DNA of 37,724 nt from Methylobacterium aerolatum (lineage in GTDB: Bacteria; Pseudomonadota; Alphaproteobacteria; Rhizobiales; Beijerinckiaceae), in contig NZ_BPQE01000046.1 of NCBI RefSeq assembly GCF_022179085.1, positions 1 to 37,724 on the forward strand. The letters run 5' to 3'. The notes beneath the pieces were generated by a model. That model was given only the letters and a program-made list of their open reading frames with translations. It was not told where the DNA came from and ran no database searches. The position numbers were made by a program, and so were the translations under genes. This document shows, piece after piece, positions 37,560-37,724 of the stretch. Position 1 is the stretch's first letter. Each line of letters starts with the position of its first letter.

Positions 37560-37724
37560 CGCTCGTCTGAAGGTTCACGGAATCGAGGCGCGGAGGGAAG
37601 ACCCGCCGCGCCGCGCTTGTGTCATCGAACCGCCGGAGCGGCAAGGTTCGGCGGTGCCGACCGGCTATGCGAGGCGCAGCCGCGACCGGCTGTCCTTCCG
37701 CTCGGGCATCGCGTCTGTGACGAC
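37560..37724. other. Region upstream of hpnA, with a possible gene end at the window edge
   Basis: On the minus strand an open frame enters from the window edge and ends at a TAG (37667-37665), giving a tail that reads VVTDAMPERKDSRSRLRLA. It could be the C-terminus of a gene upstream of hpnA, but 19 residues are too few to judge. About 105 bases would then separate it from hpnA. A weak CCGCCG/CGGCGG repeat lies within the gap. Confidence 0.25.

Overview
The window is about 70% G+C, with densely packed genes and a codon pattern strongly biased to G/C in third positions. The gene content points to an alphaproteobacterium of the Rhizobiales, most likely a Methylobacterium/Methylorubrum relative: PQQ precursor peptides close to the M. 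extorquens type, a hopanoid operon, a short NDUFS4-type complex I subunit, and nadABC under paired palindromes of the type described for alphaproteobacterial NAD regulation. This assignment is inference from gene content; no database search was possible.

Layout, left to right. A truncated secreted protein (minus strand) lies at the edge, followed by a DHH-family phosphoesterase (367-1521, +). Then come lptC-lptA-lptB (minus, overlapping stop/start codons) for lipopolysaccharide export, htpG (Hsp90), and the nadA-nadB-nadC operon for de novo NAD synthesis, with two palindromic operators upstream. An aldo/keto reductase diverges from a periplasmic molybdenum aldehyde oxidoreductase operon (paoABC-like), which is followed by an acyl/aryl-CoA ligase. 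mgtE (minus) diverges from a stand-alone tandem pair of pqqA genes (18472-18561 and 18635-18724). These encode the same 29-residue PQQ precursor and end at a strong intrinsic terminator, with no pqqBCDE in the window. Next is a tightly coupled SDR / HSL-type hydrolase / Baeyer-Villiger-type monooxygenase operon, then a nucleoside deaminase, an NDUFS4-like gene, tRNA-Pro(UGG), a small secreted repeat protein, and queA-tgt (queuosine).

The right third holds a membrane-anchored SGNH-like protein, clpB with a clear terminator, a divergent MOSC-domain protein, and the operon hpnA-hpnC-hpnD-hpnE-shc. That operon makes squalene from farnesyl diphosphate and cyclises it to hopene. The window is mostly core chromosome: I see no integrase, transposase, CRISPR array or prophage genes.

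The most notable items are five. (1) The orphan twin pqqA unit codes for identical peptides that differ at DNA level only by silent changes. (2) The tRNA-guanine transglycosylase has lost three of the four zinc ligands of the family. (3) Paired ATGCTCA-N3-TGAGCAT palindromes precede nadABC. (4) A family of REP-like hairpins sits mainly between convergent genes. (5) A secreted protein carries an exact 17-residue internal repeat.
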